64,000 bases of DNA from Pseudomonas sp. R-28-1W-6 (GTDB taxonomy: Bacteria; Pseudomonadota; Gammaproteobacteria; Pseudomonadales; Pseudomonadaceae), in assembly GCF_009799925.1 (NCBI RefSeq), contig NZ_WELK01000006.1, positions 1 to 64,000 of the forward strand, read 5' to 3'. This document shows, piece after piece, positions 45,223-55,349 of the stretch. Numbering within the stretch: the first letter of the stretch is position 1; every line of letters begins with the position of its first letter. The notes below the pieces were generated by a model. That model saw only the letters and a list, made by a program, of their open reading frames with translations. It did no database searches and had not been told where the DNA came from. The position numbers and the translations under genes were made by a program.

Positions 45223-46863
45223 ATGAGCGAACAACTGCCCCTGCAACGCTTCAATCACTGGCTGGTCGCACAGCCCGAGCGGGTCTGGCTGCGCCAGCCG
45301 GTCGATGGCCAGTGGCACGACTTCACCTGGCGCCAGGTCGACGAGCAGGCGCGGCGCCTGGCCAGCGCCTTGCTGGCCCTGGGCTGCGTGGCCGGCGACC
45401 GGGTCGCGCTGCTGGCGAAGAACTGCGCCGAGTGGTTTATCAGCGACCTGGCCATCCAGCATGCCGGGCTGGTCAGCGTGCCGCTGTACCCGTTGCAGGC
45501 GCCGGAGCAGATCGCCTACGTGCTGGAACATGCCGGCTGCAAGGTGATCCTGGTCGGCAAGCTGGACGATCCGGACAAGCTGGCCGGCGGCATCGGCGCG
45601 CACATCACGCGCATCGCCATGCCCTATCCGACCATGGCCGCGGCCCATGACTGGCATAGCCTGCTGGCCCGCCACGAACCGCTGCAGGGCACCCGCGCGC
45701 AGCAGCCCGACGAGCTGCTGTCGATCCTCTACACCTCGGGCACCACCGGCCTGCCCAAGGGGGTGATGCTGTCGGCCCTGGCCATGGCCTTTTCCGGTAG
45801 CCATGCCACTGCCGAGCTGGGCATCGGCCCGCGCGACCAGTTCTTCTCCTACCTGCCGTTGTCCCATGCGGCCGAGCGTTTCCTGGTCGAGTTCAACAGC
45901 CTGTACAGCGGCGCCCCGGTGGCCTTCGTCGAGTCGCTGGAAACCTTCGCCAGCGACCTGCGCCATATCCGTCCGACCGTGTTCTTCTCGGTGCCGCGCC
46001 TGTGGACGCGCTTCCAGCAGGGCGTGCTGGAGAAACTGCCGGCGCCGACCCTCGAGCGCCTGCTGCGCATCCCGCTGCTCGGCGCACTGCTGGCGCGCAA
46101 GATCCGCCGGGGGCTGGGCCTGGACCGGGCGCGCATTCTGGTCTCCGGCGCGGCGGCCATCTCCATCGGCCTGCTGCAGTGGTACCGGCGCCTGGGCCTG
46201 AACATCTGCGAGGGCTACGGCATGACCGAGCACTTCGCCTACGGCTGCTTCAACCGGCCGGGGCAGGTGCGCCTGGGCACGGTGGGCCGGCCGATGCCGG
46301 GGCTGCAGGTGCGCATCGACGACAGCGGCGAGATCCTCCTGCGCAGCGTCACCCTGATGCAGGGCTACTACCGCGACCCGCAGAAGACCGCCGAGACCCT
46401 CCGGGACGGCTGGCTGCACACCGGCGACAAGGGCCAGCTGGATGCCGACGGCTATCTGCGCATCACCGGGCGGGTCAAGGACATCTTCAAGACCAGCAAG
46501 GGCAAGTACGTGGCGCCGGCGCCGATCGAGGGCGAGATCGCCAAGAGCAACTGGGTCGAGCAGGTCTGCCTGATGGGCAGCAACCTCGACCAGCCGCTGG
46601 CGCTGATCGAGCTGTCGCCCGCTGCGCGCCAGCAGCCCGAGGCACAGGTCGGTGCCGACCTGCAGCGCGACCTGGCCGAGCTGAACGGGCGCCTGGAGCC
46701 GCACGAACGCATCAGCCACTTCGTCCTGGTGCGCGAGCCGTGGACGGTGGACAACGGCTGCATGACGCCGACCATGAAGATCCGCCGCAATGTTCTGGAA
46801 AGCCGCTATGCCGAGCTGATCGCCAGCCTGCCGGCGCGCCAGCCGCTGGTCTGGGAGCACTGA
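45223..46863 (+). CDS. AMP-dependent long-chain acyl-CoA synthetase
   Basis: 546 residues; adenylate-forming enzyme. Phosphate loop YTSGTTGLPKGV (~175), YGMTEHFAYG (~338), HTGDKGQLDADGYLRITGR and the catalytic Lys region KTSKGKYVAP. Long-chain type by the form of the last motif. ATG at 45223. 42 bp before a CaiB/BaiF-family gene, with which it forms a likely operon. Confidence 0.9.
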   Translation: MSEQLPLQRFNHWLVAQPERVWLRQPVDGQWHDFTWRQVDEQARRLASALLALGCVAGDRVALLAKNCAEWFISDLAIQHAGLVSVPLYPLQAPEQIAYVLEHAGCKVILVGKLDDPDKLAGGIGAHITRIAMPYPTMAAAHDWHSLLARHEPLQGTRAQQPDELLSILYTSGTTGLPKGVMLSALAMAFSGSHATAELGIGPRDQFFSYLPLSHAAERFLVEFNSLYSGAPVAFVESLETFASDLRHIRPTVFFSVPRLWTRFQQGVLEKLPAPTLERLLRIPLLGALLARKIRRGLGLDRARILVSGAAAISIGLLQWYRRLGLNICEGYGMTEHFAYGCFNRPGQVRLGTVGRPMPGLQVRIDDSGEILLRSVTLMQGYYRDPQKTAETLRDGWLHTGDKGQLDADGYLRITGRVKDIFKTSKGKYVAPAPIEGEIAKSNWVEQVCLMGSNLDQPLALIELSPAARQQPEAQVGADLQRDLAELNGRLEPHERISHFVLVREPWTVDNGCMTPTMKIRRNVLESRYAELIASLPARQPLVWEH

Positions 46864-46905
46864 TTGTCACCGGCCGGCTTGCCCCGGCCCTGCAGAGGTA
46901 ATTCG

Positions 46906-48087
46906 ATGAAAGGCCCGTTGTCGTCACTCAAGGTTCTCGATTTCTCCACCCTGCTGCCGGGGCCGTTCGCCTCGCTGCTGCTGGCCGACATGGGCGCCGA
47001 GGTGCTGCGCATCGAGTCGCCGACGCGGGTGGATCTGGTCCGCGTGCTGCCGCCCTTCGATGGCGACAGCAGCACCAGCCATGCCTACCTCAACCGCAAC
47101 AAGCGCTCGCTGGCCCTCGACCTCAAGCACCCCGAGGCGCTGGCGGTGGTGTATCGGCTGGTGGCCGAGTACGACATCGTCCTGGAGCAGTTCCGCCCCG
47201 GGGTGATGGACAAGCTCGGCCTCGGCTGTGAGGCGCTGAGGGCGATCAACCCACGGCTGATCTACGTCTCCATCACTGGCTACGGCCAGACCGGGCCGTA
47301 CAAGGACCGCGCCGGCCACGACCTCAACTACCTGGCCCTGAGCGGCCTGGCCAGCTACACCGGGCGCCGCGACACCGGCCCGCTGCCGCTGGGCGTGCAG
47401 GTGGCGGACATCGCCGGCGGCTCGCTGCACGGGGTGATCGGCCTGCTCGCCGCGGTCATCGCCCGGCAGAGCACGGGGCAGGGCCAGCACGTGGACATCA
47501 GCATGACCGACTGCGCCTTCAGCCTGCACGCCATGGCCGGCGCCGGTTACCTGGGCGCCGGGGTGGAACCGGCGATGGAGAACCAGGCGCTCAATGGCGG
47601 CAGCTTCTACGACTACTACCGCACCCGCGATGGCCGCTGGCTGTCCGTGGGCAGCCTGGAGCCGCAGTTCATGCAGCAGTTCTGCGCGGTCATCGGCCGC
47701 CCGGAGCTGGCCGGGCGCGGCCTGTCGCCCAGGCCGGAGGAGCAGAAGGCGCTCAAGCGCGAGATCGAGATCGAGATCGAGAAGCACGACCTGGCCGAGT
47801 GGCAGCAGCGCTTCGCCGCGGTGGATGCCTGCGTCGAGCCGGTGCTGAAGCTGTCCGAGGCGGTCGAGCACCCGCAGCTGCAGGCGCGCGCGCTGCTCAC
47901 CGATGTGCCGCGTCCGGGCCAGCCGGCGCAGCGGCAGATCGCCTGCCCGATCAAGTTCTCGGCGGGGCTGGAGGCGCCGCGCCACACCGGCGCGGCGGTC
48001 GGCGCGCACAGCCTGGAGGTGCTGCGCGAGCTGGGCTATAGCGAAGAGCAGATCGCCGAACTGAAGGCGCAAAAGGTGCTGGGCTGA
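46906..48087 (+). CDS. CaiB/BaiF family CoA-transferase (alpha-methylacyl-CoA racemase-like)
   Basis: 393 residues. LKVLDFSTLLPGPFASLLLADMGAEV at the N-terminus is typical of the family (shown in parts); catalytic Asp in AGHDLNYLALSG, as in alpha-methylacyl-CoA racemases. SITGYGQTGPYKDRAGHD is the family loop. Together with the upstream ligase it may process branched fatty acids or sterol-type acids by activation then racemisation. Confidence 0.87.
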   Translation: MKGPLSSLKVLDFSTLLPGPFASLLLADMGAEVLRIESPTRVDLVRVLPPFDGDSSTSHAYLNRNKRSLALDLKHPEALAVVYRLVAEYDIVLEQFRPGVMDKLGLGCEALRAINPRLIYVSITGYGQTGPYKDRAGHDLNYLALSGLASYTGRRDTGPLPLGVQVADIAGGSLHGVIGLLAAVIARQSTGQGQHVDISMTDCAFSLHAMAGAGYLGAGVEPAMENQALNGGSFYDYYRTRDGRWLSVGSLEPQFMQQFCAVIGRPELAGRGLSPRPEEQKALKREIEIEIEKHDLAEWQQRFAAVDACVEPVLKLSEAVEHPQLQARALLTDVPRPGQPAQRQIACPIKFSAGLEAPRHTGAAVGAHSLEVLRELGYSEEQIAELKAQKVLG

Positions 48088-48091
48088 GGCC

Positions 48092-48586
48092 TTATTCGAC
48101 CCGCTGTTCGCCGCTGAACACCAGGGTCGCCCGGCAGCGCCGGCACAGGTAGCTGCGGCCCTGGCGCACCAGGCTGTGGCGCTGGGCGGAGAAGGGGAAC
48201 TCGCCGTTCGGGCACTGGCACTGGTAAACGTAGCGGGTGCTCTTGCGCCGGCTGATGGCATAGGTGTGGCAGCGATCCGGCGGCAGCTCGTAGACCCCGC
48301 GCATGATCAGCTGCCATTCCTCGCCGTGGGGCTGGATGCGCCCGCCGAACATCTGGTGGGCGACCAGGTGCGCCACTTCGTGGGCCACGGTCTGCTGGAG
48401 GAAGTGCTCGCGGTTTTCCGTGTACAGCTTGGGGTTGAAGCGCAGCAGGTTTTCCGTGAGGTGGGCGACGCCGGCCTTCTGCCCGCGCAGCTTGAAGCTG
48501 ACCTCGGGGCGGGGGAAGCGGCGCTTGAAGAAGTCTTCGGCCTGCCGGTAGCAGGCTTCGACGCGGGCGTGGATAAGTTCGGGCAT
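48092..48586 (-). CDS. sprT: SprT-family zinc protein
   Basis: 164 residues. HEVAHLVAHQMFG gives the HExxH motif (about 65-70), followed by a C-terminal zinc ribbon with CQCP and CRRC. Member of SprT-like proteins (Spartan relatives). ATG at 48586. Convergent with the CoA-transferase gene with only a few bases between. Confidence 0.9.
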   Translation of the reverse strand: MPELIHARVEACYRQAEDFFKRRFPRPEVSFKLRGQKAGVAHLTENLLRFNPKLYTENREHFLQQTVAHEVAHLVAHQMFGGRIQPHGEEWQLIMRGVYELPPDRCHTYAISRRKSTRYVYQCQCPNGEFPFSAQRHSLVRQGRSYLCRRCRATLVFSGEQRVE

Positions 48587-48619
48587 GGGGTGATTATGCC
48601 CGTGTGCCCGCAGCCCGGA

Positions 48620-48649
48620 AAACACAAAGCCGCCAGATGGCGGCTTTGT
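48620..48649 (-). terminator. Rho-independent terminator of the Yip1 gene
   Basis: On the minus strand ACAAAGCCGCC-type 11-bp stem (48624-48634 with 48639-48649), loop of four, then GTTTTCC. Confidence 0.75.
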
Positions 48650-48682
48650 CGGCGGCAGGCCGGGGGTTACCTATCTATTGTC

Positions 48683-49282
48683 TCAGCTGGTGTACACCGG
48701 ACCCACACCGAAGCCCCAGAGGATCACCGATGTGGCGATCATCGCCACCAGCACCACCAGGCCGACGGCCAGGACCGAGCTGGAGAACATGAAGCCTTCG
48801 TCCTCGGGGATATTCATGAAGGTCGGCAGGCCCGCATACAGCAGGTAAACCGTGTAGCAGATGGCCGCGGTGCCGATGAACATGGCCAGCCACAGGTTCG
48901 GGTAGAGCGCCGCGACTCCGCCGATGAACAGCGGGGTGGCCGTGTAGGCGGCAAATACCACGCACTGGGTCATGCTCGGGCTGGAGTCGTAGGTGCGCGC
49001 CATCCAGTGGATGAAGGCGCCCATCACGGCGACCCCGGCGAGCATGGCCAGGTAGGACATGATGGTCATCTGCAGCGCGCTGGCCGCAGTCAGCTTGACC
49101 GGGTCGCCATCGCCGATCGTCCAGCCCACCTCGGTGGTGCCGAAGTAGGCGCAGAGCGCCGGGATGGCCGCGAGAATCAGAACGTGGGTCAGGTACATGT
49201 GGCTGATGCTTTCTTCTTCGCCACGGATTTCTTGCCATTCTTGATCGGGATGGGTGAAAAGCCCCCAGACGTGGTTAATCAT
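48683..49282 (-). CDS. Yip1-domain membrane protein
   Basis: 199 residues with about five membrane helices and N-terminal MINHVWGLFTHPDQEWQEI, the usual start of bacterial Yip1-domain proteins. Function unknown. Ends with a terminator hairpin. Confidence 0.88.
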   Translation of the reverse strand: MINHVWGLFTHPDQEWQEIRGEEESISHMYLTHVLILAAIPALCAYFGTTEVGWTIGDGDPVKLTAASALQMTIMSYLAMLAGVAVMGAFIHWMARTYDSSPSMTQCVVFAAYTATPLFIGGVAALYPNLWLAMFIGTAAICYTVYLLYAGLPTFMNIPEDEGFMFSSSVLAVGLVVLVAMIATSVILWGFGVGPVYTS

Positions 49283-49448
49283 GCAGTCACCTCCGCTTTA
49301 TTATTGTCGATCGCCCCGTGCGTAGCGCCCGGGGCGCATAGGCAGCGCCGCCGGGTGCAGGCCGAATCACTGCGACCGTATGTCGCAGTATAGGCAGAGG
49401 CTGGAAGCCGCGTGAGCCGTGGCTTTAGAGCGAATTGCTCTCTGTGGC

Positions 49449-50042
49449 TCAGCTGTAATAGCGCTGTAGTATTTCCATTGCCAGGTTGATCGACTGCAGG
49501 CGGCTGGTGCTGCCGCCGCGATCCGGGTGGTGCTGGCTCACCAATTGCCGGTAGCGCAGCTTGATGGTGGCGAGATTGAGCGTCTGCTCGTTGCTTAACT
49601 CGAACAGTTCGAGGGCCGCGCGCTTCTCGTCGCCGCCCTGCATGCGCGTCCAGAAGCTGGCCAGCAGCTTCTCCACATCGGCTTCGGCGGTGTCGCGCAG
49701 ATGCTGCAGATCGAGATAGTAGTCGCGCAGCCGATCATGCTCGGCCAGCTCGCTGCTGCCTGGCTGCCAGGGCAGCAACTGCATGCACAGCGGGTTGATC
49801 TGCAGATGCGCGCTCTGTGCCTGCCACAGGCGGTCGCGCAGCCGATAGAGGGCGTTGAACAGCAAGAAGTGGGTGCGAAACAGCACCAGCTTGTCGGTCA
49901 GCTCGAGGTGCGGAATATGCGTGGAATGGCGTTGCTTGAGCTGCTGGATCAGCTGGAATTCGCTGATCCCGGCCGGCGCGGCGCGCAGCAGCTCGTGCAG
50001 CTGGTCGGCCAGGTCGAGGGCGGGGTTGAGTTCGCTATTCAT
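49449..50042 (-). CDS. DnaJ-related protein with C-terminal J domain
   Basis: 197 residues: N-terminal DnaJ-related region (LHELLRAAPAGISEFQLIQQLKQ), and a short J domain at the C-terminus with SQHHPDRGG, giving the HPD needed for Hsp70 stimulation. No Gly/Phe or zinc region. Stands between the Yip1 gene and ttcA. A co-chaperone with a specialised, unknown client. Confidence 0.87.
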   Translation of the reverse strand: MNSELNPALDLADQLHELLRAAPAGISEFQLIQQLKQRHSTHIPHLELTDKLVLFRTHFLLFNALYRLRDRLWQAQSAHLQINPLCMQLLPWQPGSSELAEHDRLRDYYLDLQHLRDTAEADVEKLLASFWTRMQGGDEKRAALELFELSNEQTLNLATIKLRYRQLVSQHHPDRGGSTSRLQSINLAMEILQRYYS

Positions 50043-50126
50043 CGTTTGAGCCTAACACGGGCTGCCGCCGCCGGCCTTTGTGCGTAAAATAGCCAGCTTT
50101 TCGCCTGCCCCGGATTCCTCAGCGCC

Positions 50127-50954
50127 ATGTCCACCAGCCTTTCGGTCAACCAGAACAAACTGCAGAAACGCCTGCGCCGCCTGGCCGGCGAAGCCGTCAC
50201 CGACTTCAACATGATCGAGGATGGCGACAAGGTGATGGTCTGCCTGTCCGGCGGCAAGGACAGCTACACAATGCTCGACATCCTGCTGTACCTGCAGAAG
50301 GTGGCGCCGATCCAGTTCGAGATCGTCGCGGTGAACATGGACCAGAAGCAGCCGGGCTTCCCCGAGCACGTGCTGCCGGCCTACCTGGAGTCCATCGGTG
50401 TGCCGTACCACATCATCGAGAAGGACACCTACTCGGTGGTCAAGGACAAGATCCCGGAAGGCAAGACCACCTGCTCGCTGTGCTCGCGCCTGCGCCGCGG
50501 CACCCTCTATACCTACGCCGACGAGATCGGTGCGACCAAGATGGCCCTCGGTCACCACCGCGACGACATCTTGGAAACCTTCTTCCTCAACATGTTCTAC
50601 GGCGGCACGCTCAAGGCCATGCCGCCCAAGCTGCTGTCCGACGACGGCCGCAACGTGGTGATCCGCCCGCTGGCCTACTGCAGCGAGAAGGACATCGAGG
50701 CCTATTCCGAGCTCAAGGCGTTCCCGATCATCCCGTGCAACCTGTGCGGCTCCCAGGAAAACCTGCAGCGCCAGGTGGTCAAGGAGATGCTGCTGGAGTG
50801 GGAGCGCAAGTCGCCGGGGCGTACCGAGATCATGTTCCGCGCCCTGCAGAACGTGGTGCCCTCGCAGCTGGCCGACCGCAACCTGTTCGACTTCCACAGC
50901 CTGAAGATCGACGACAGCGCCACGCCGCGCTTTCTCGATGTGATGAGCCTCTAA
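50127..50954 (+). CDS. ttcA: tRNA 2-thiocytidine biosynthesis protein TtcA
   Basis: 275 residues. PP-loop [12 protein letters not shown]; two CxxC pairs CSLC and CNLC hold the Fe-S cluster. Thiolates C32 of tRNA. Full length for the family. Single gene, with a palindromic repeat downstream. Confidence 0.95.
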   Translation: MSTSLSVNQNKLQKRLRRLAGEAVTDFNMIEDGDKVMVCLSGGKDSYTMLDILLYLQKVAPIQFEIVAVNMDQKQPGFPEHVLPAYLESIGVPYHIIEKDTYSVVKDKIPEGKTTCSLCSRLRRGTLYTYADEIGATKMALGHHRDDILETFFLNMFYGGTLKAMPPKLLSDDGRNVVIRPLAYCSEKDIEAYSELKAFPIIPCNLCGSQENLQRQVVKEMLLEWERKSPGRTEIMFRALQNVVPSQLADRNLFDFHSLKIDDSATPRFLDVMSL

Positions 50955-50958
50955 TCCC

Positions 50959-51023
50959 GTAGGGTGCGCCATGCGCACCTGAATCCCCTGCAATCCCCCC
51001 GGTGCGCACGGCGCACCCTACGG
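50959..51023. repeat. palindromic repeat, TAGGGTGCGC family (copy 3)
   Basis: GTAGGGTGCGCCATGCGCACC (50959-50979; 21 bases with one mismatch to its partner, and listed here as positions) and GGTGCGCACGGCGCACCC (51001 onwards, to 51023) form the arms, between the convergent ttcA and ferredoxin genes. Closest to copy 1 at 7853. Confidence 0.78.
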
Positions 51024-51028
51024 CCGGA

Positions 51029-51745
51029 TCACGCCTGGCGCATGATCAGCTCGGCCACCTCGCGGCCCTCGACGAACTGCTCCTGCACCAGGCGCCGCAC
51101 ATCGGCCTCGCTGCTCACCCGGTACCAGGCACCGGATGGATAGACGCTGAGGGTCGGCCCCTGGTCGCAGGGGAACTGGCACTGGGTGCGGGTGAGATGC
51201 ACGCCGCCCGCGCACTCCAGCTTGCCCGCCGCCTTCAATTGTTCGCGCAGCATCTTCCACAGTGGCAGGGCGCCGCGTCGGGTGCAGCGCGGGCCGTTGC
51301 ACAGCAGCACGCGGTAGTGGTGTGGCGGAATGCACGACCAGGCGTGGGCGGCCGGCAGTTGCGGCACCTGCAGGCAGTCCAGATGGCGTTCGGGCTGCTG
51401 GATCAGCGCGGCCAGCGCCGGCACATCCTCGGCGTCACCGCTGCAGACGAAGACCCGCTCGGCCTGGGTGCCGGCCAGGCTCTTGAGCTGGTCGCGCAAC
51501 CAGTCCAGCTGCTGACTGCCGCCCAGCGGGTCGAGATCGACCAGCAGCAGCGGCAGCTCACCGGCTGCCAGGCAGTTGCGCAGCCGCGCCCACAGCTCGT
51601 CGTGGCCGGCGCCCGTATCGCACAGAGCGTCCAGCACGGCGGCGCCCAAGCGCTCGACCAACTGGCGGCGCAGCAGCTCGGCAAAGCTGCCTTGGTTGAG
51701 GTCGGGGCCGGCGAACAGCACGCGAGCGTAGTGGGCGGTCTTCAT
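51029..51745 (-). CDS. 2Fe-2S thioredoxin-like ferredoxin in the cob cluster
   Basis: 238 residues. N-terminal half resembles a CbiX/sirohydrochlorin-chelatase-like fold (VLFAGPDLNQGSFAELLRR), C-terminal half a thioredoxin-like [2Fe-2S] ferredoxin with CNGPRC and QCQFPC as cluster ligands. Coupled to cobK by ATGA. It could donate electrons to CobG or another corrin step; no role has been shown. Confidence 0.8.
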   Translation of the reverse strand: MKTAHYARVLFAGPDLNQGSFAELLRRQLVERLGAAVLDALCDTGAGHDELWARLRNCLAAGELPLLLVDLDPLGGSQQLDWLRDQLKSLAGTQAERVFVCSGDAEDVPALAALIQQPERHLDCLQVPQLPAAHAWSCIPPHHYRVLLCNGPRCTRRGALPLWKMLREQLKAAGKLECAGGVHLTRTQCQFPCDQGPTLSVYPSGAWYRVSSEADVRRLVQEQFVEGREVAELIMRQA

Positions 51746-52479
51746 GGCGTTTCTCGTAGCAGGGGTTGCAGCGCTTGCCACAGGGATTCGGGATCGGCGA
51801 AGGCGCGCTCCACCGCCGGCAGTTCGGGGCGCGCCAGCAGCAGCACCGGCAGGCCCCGTTCGCGGGCCACCTGCAGCTTGGCCTCGGTGGCCGCGCCGCC
51901 ACTGTTCTTGCTGACCAGCACGTCGAAGTTCGCGGCGGCGAACAGCTCGCGCTCGCCCTGCAGATCGAACGGGCCGCGGTTGGCGATGATTCGCGCGCGT
52001 TGATTGCCCGGATGGGCGTCGAGCAGGCGCAGGGTCCAGAACTGTTCGGCGGGAATCGCATCGAGGTGTTCCAGCGGCTCGCGGCCGAGGGTGAAGAAGG
52101 GCCGGCGAAATGGCGCCAGGGCGGCGTGCAGCTCGGGCCAGTCGGCCACCTCGCGCCAATCGTCACCGGGTTGCGGATTCCAGCCGGGGCGGCGCAGGGC
52201 CCAGCAGGGAATGCCGGCAAGTTGCGCGACGCGGGCGGCGTTGGCGCTGATCTGCGCGGCATAGGGGTGGGTGATGTCCAGCAGCAGGTCGATGTTTTCG
52301 CTGGCGATGAACTGCGCCAGGCCTGCCGCGCCGCCGAAACCGCCGACCCGCACCTGGCAGGCCAGATCGCTTGGCACCTTGCCCAGCCCGGCCAGGCTGT
52401 AGACATGCGGCGGGCCGAGGCGGCGGGCGATGGCCAGGGCGTCGCCGACCCCGCCGAGCAGGAGGATGCGCGGGCTCAC
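51742..52479 (-). CDS. cobK: precorrin-6A reductase
   Basis: 245 residues. NADPH-dependent reductase of the corrin ring (precorrin-6A to 6B). [21 protein letters not shown] at the start (GTG), [17 protein letters not shown] (~75), [13 protein letters not shown], all CobK motifs. GTGA overlap with cobL, ATGA overlap with the ferredoxin gene: one translationally coupled unit. Confidence 0.92.
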   Translation of the reverse strand: MSPRILLLGGVGDALAIARRLGPPHVYSLAGLGKVPSDLACQVRVGGFGGAAGLAQFIASENIDLLLDITHPYAAQISANAARVAQLAGIPCWALRRPGWNPQPGDDWREVADWPELHAALAPFRRPFFTLGREPLEHLDAIPAEQFWTLRLLDAHPGNQRARIIANRGPFDLQGERELFAAANFDVLVSKNSGGAATEAKLQVARERGLPVLLLARPELPAVERAFADPESLWQALQPLLRETP

Positions 52480-53678
52480 GGCTTGCGCACCTGCAGCAGG
52501 GTGATCGGCAGGGCGCTGCGCCAGGTGTCGAAGTCGCCCAGCGGCTGGGCCTGGGCCACGCTGATGCGGGTCAGCTCGCCGCCGTGCTGCGCGCGGAAGG
52601 CCACCAGCATGGCCTCGCTCTGCAGGGTCACCGCGTTGGCGAGCAGCCGGCCGCCGGGCTTGAGCGCCTGCCAGCACTGCTCCAGCACGCCGGCTAGGGT
52701 GACGCCGCCGCCGATAAAGATCGCCTCGGGTGGCTCCAATCCATCCAGCGCCTGCGGTGCGCTGCCGGCCACCAGCTGCAGGGCCGGCACGCCGAGGGCG
52801 TCGCGGTTGTGCTGGATCAGCTGCTGGCGGCCGCTGTCGGCCTCGATGGCGATGGCCCGGCAGCTGGGGTGGGCGCGCATCCACTCGATGCCGATCGAGC
52901 CGCAGCCGGCGCCCACGTCCCACAGCAGCTCGCCGGGAGTCGGCGCCAGGCGGGCCAGGGTGATGGCGCGCACGTCGCGCTTGGTCAGCTGGCCATCGTG
53001 GCGGTAGGCCGCATCCGGCAGGCCGCAGGTCAACGGCAGGCGCACGGCGTTTGCGTCGGCCAGGCATTCGACCGCCAGCAGGTTGAGGGCGGCGACTTCG
53101 TCGATGCTCCAGCTCTCGGCCAGGCCGTCGATACGCCGCTCCAGCGGGCCGCCGAGGTGTTCCAGCACCGTCAGCCGGCTCGGGCCGAAGCCGCGCGCGC
53201 GCAGCAGGGCGGCGATGGCGGCGGGGCTGCTGCCATCGTTGCAGAGGATCAGCAGGCGCTGGTCGGCATGGATCTGCGCCTGCAGCGCCGCCAGCGGCCG
53301 CGCCACCACCGACAGCAGGGTCACCTCCTGCAGCGGCCAGCCCAGGCGCGCGGCGGCCAGGGAGTAGGAAGAGGGCGCCGGCAGCACGCACATCTCGCCT
53401 TCATCGACCTGGCGAGCCAGGCTGGCGCCGACGCCGAACAGCATGGGGTCCCCGCTGGCCAGCACGCACACCGCTGTGCCGCGCTGCTCTAGTACCGGTG
53501 CCAGGCTGAACGGGCTCGGCCAGCTCTGCCGCGCCGCGCGGATGCACGGCGGCAGCAGCTCCAGCTGGCGCGGCGCACCGACTATCCGCTCGGCCGCCAG
53601 CAGCGCCCGGCGCGCGGCCTTGCCCAGGCCGGCGTAGCCGTCCTCGCCGATGCCCACCACCGTCAGCCAGGCTGTCAT
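52476..53678 (-). CDS. cobL: precorrin-6B C5,15-methyltransferase (decarboxylating)
   Basis: 400 residues: N-terminal C5-methyltransferase ([27 protein letters not shown]), C-terminal CbiT-like C15-methyltransferase/decarboxylase ([27 protein letters not shown]). Fused in one chain as in aerobic cob pathways. First gene of the leftward cob unit and divergent from cobG. Confidence 0.93.
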   Translation of the reverse strand: MTAWLTVVGIGEDGYAGLGKAARRALLAAERIVGAPRQLELLPPCIRAARQSWPSPFSLAPVLEQRGTAVCVLASGDPMLFGVGASLARQVDEGEMCVLPAPSSYSLAAARLGWPLQEVTLLSVVARPLAALQAQIHADQRLLILCNDGSSPAAIAALLRARGFGPSRLTVLEHLGGPLERRIDGLAESWSIDEVAALNLLAVECLADANAVRLPLTCGLPDAAYRHDGQLTKRDVRAITLARLAPTPGELLWDVGAGCGSIGIEWMRAHPSCRAIAIEADSGRQQLIQHNRDALGVPALQLVAGSAPQALDGLEPPEAIFIGGGVTLAGVLEQCWQALKPGGRLLANAVTLQSEAMLVAFRAQHGGELTRISVAQAQPLGDFDTWRSALPITLLQVRKP

Positions 53679-53756
53679 GCGCGTCTCCTCGATGCCTTGC
53701 GGGCGGCGCGCGGGCTTGGCCCGGCGCCGGAAAAAGCGGGCATAATAGCGCCTTCG

Positions 53757-53925
53757 TCGGTGCCCGGCGTTCTCACGGACGTCACCAAGGGCCTAAGAGG
53801 GAACACGGACCAACCGTGGCTGCCCCCGCAACTGTAAGCAGCGAGTCTGTCGCCCGAATGCCACTGGGAAACCGGGAAGGCCGCGACCGATGCCGACCTG
53901 CCAGCCAGGAGACCTGCCGACGACG
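53757..53925 (+). promoter_or_regulatory. cobalamin (AdoCbl) riboswitch
   Basis: Carries the class consensus in order: GGTGCCC (53759 on), AAGAGGGAACACGG, CTGCCCCCGCAACTGTAA (53819-53836), GCCACTGGGAAACCGGGAAGG (20 bases of it, 53861-53880) and the B12 box AGCCAGGAGACCTGCC (53903-53918). A -10-like CATAAT sits at 53741-53746. Downstream, GGAATCC/GGATTCC (about 53969-53990) may be the expression-platform hairpin. Controls cobG onward. Confidence 0.93.
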
Positions 53926-54011
53926 CTAGTCGCGAGTGCCAACATCGGGCGGGGTGTACCGATGCCAAGGAATCCCTGTTTGCGGATTCCGCTGGTTCGG
54001 TCGCCGCGTCG

Positions 54012-55349
54012 TTGCTTGTCGGTGACCGCTTGAAACCTGATCCCTGCGTTTCTGCCGCCTCCCTGCCCAGGCCGTCTGCCTGCCCGGGGCTGTGGCGCAT
54101 CGTGTCGGCGCTGGACGGTGGCATCTGCCGGGTCAAGCTGCCCGGCGGCCGCCTCTCCAGTGCCCAGGCCCGCGCCGTAGCCGGAGCCGCGCGGCTGTGC
54201 GGCAGCGGTGTGCTGGAGCTGACCAACCGCAGCAACCTGCAGATTCGTGGCGTGCGCGAGGCTGAGCACGCCGCCCTGGTGCAGCACCTGCTGGCCGCCG
54301 GCCTCGGCCCAAGGGTTGCCGCCGCCGACGATGTGCGCAACCTGCTGCTCAGCCCCGCCGCCGGGCGCGACCCGGCCGCCTGCCTCGACAGCCGCCCGCT
54401 GGCCGAGCAGCTGTTGGCGTTGCTGCAGGACACCCCCGCATTCCACGGCCTCTGCGCCAAGTTCGCCTTGCAGCTGGACGGCGGCGAGACGCTGGCCATG
54501 CTCGACCACCCCCACGACCTCTGGCTCAGCGCCTTGCCCGGCGGCACCCAGCTGGCCTTCGGCCTGGCCGGCTGCCCGCGTGATCCGGCCCTGGGCGTGG
54601 TCGAGGTGGAGCAAGCCCCTCTATTCGTGGAGGCGATTTTGCGACTGTTCCTCGAACTGGCCGGCGAACACAGCCGCATGCGCCAGCTGCTCGCCGAACT
54701 GCCGGTGGCGGATTTCATCGCCCGCCTGCCGTTCAGCCTGGATCGCAGCGTGCCGCGGCCTACGCGCCCTGAAGCAGCTGTCGTACCGCTCGGCATGCAC
54801 CCCCAGGCCCAGGCTGGCTTGGTCATGCTGCTGGCCGGAGCGCCGCTGGGCCGGCTGGAGGCCGTCCAGCTGTGGGCCCTGGCCGATCTGGCCGAGGCCG
54901 AGGGCAGCGGCGAGCTGCGCCTGACGCCCTGGCAGGGCGTGCTGCTGCCGGATATCCCCAGCGCCCGCGAAGATGCCGTGGCAGCCGCCCTAGGCGAGAT
55001 CGGCCTGCTGCTGGATGCCCGCGAACCGCTGAGCCAGTTGCTCGCCTGCAGCGGCTCGGCGGCCTGCGCCAAGGGCCTGGCCGACACCAAGGCCGACGCC
55101 CTGCACTTGGCCGAGCTGCTGCGCGCCGGCAATGCGCGCCCTCCAGTGCACCTCAGCGGCTGCCCGCGCTCCTGTGCCGCCGCGCATACCGCTCCCTTCA
55201 CCCTGCTAGCCCAGCCCGGCGGGCGTTATCAGCTCTATCAGCGCGCCGCGGGCGTGGCCGGTTTCGGCCGCCTGCTGGCGCCTTCCCTCAGCATCGAAGA
55301 AGCCGGCGCCTGGTTCGCTGCGCATCACGAGTCAGGAACTTCCGCATGA
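54012..55349 (+). CDS. cobG: precorrin-3B synthase
   Basis: 445 residues; oxygen-dependent hydroxylation at C20 with lactone formation in the aerobic path. Sulfite reductase-like with ferredoxin-like half domains; the 4Fe-4S ligands are in CSGSAAC and SGCPRSC. Start is uncertain: TTG at 54012 or, with better GGTGA upstream, TTG at 54030. TGA overlaps the cobH ATG (ATGA). Confidence 0.9.
   Translation: MLVGDRLKPDPCVSAASLPRPSACPGLWRIVSALDGGICRVKLPGGRLSSAQARAVAGAARLCGSGVLELTNRSNLQIRGVREAEHAALVQHLLAAGLGPRVAAADDVRNLLLSPAAGRDPAACLDSRPLAEQLLALLQDTPAFHGLCAKFALQLDGGETLAMLDHPHDLWLSALPGGTQLAFGLAGCPRDPALGVVEVEQAPLFVEAILRLFLELAGEHSRMRQLLAELPVADFIARLPFSLDRSVPRPTRPEAAVVPLGMHPQAQAGLVMLLAGAPLGRLEAVQLWALADLAEAEGSGELRLTPWQGVLLPDIPSAREDAVAAALGEIGLLLDAREPLSQLLACSGSAACAKGLADTKADALHLAELLRAGNARPPVHLSGCPRSCAAAHTAPFTLLAQPGGRYQLYQRAAGVAGFGRLLAPSLSIEEAGAWFAAHHESGTSA

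Noticed and set aside
45022..46860. 612-residue open frame on the minus strand
   Set aside because: Antisense to the acyl-CoA ligase; low-complexity H/Q/R-rich product.
51742..53678. Incomplete cobalamin pathway (missing cbiD)
   Set aside because: cobF is present at 61759-62526 and does the C1 step.
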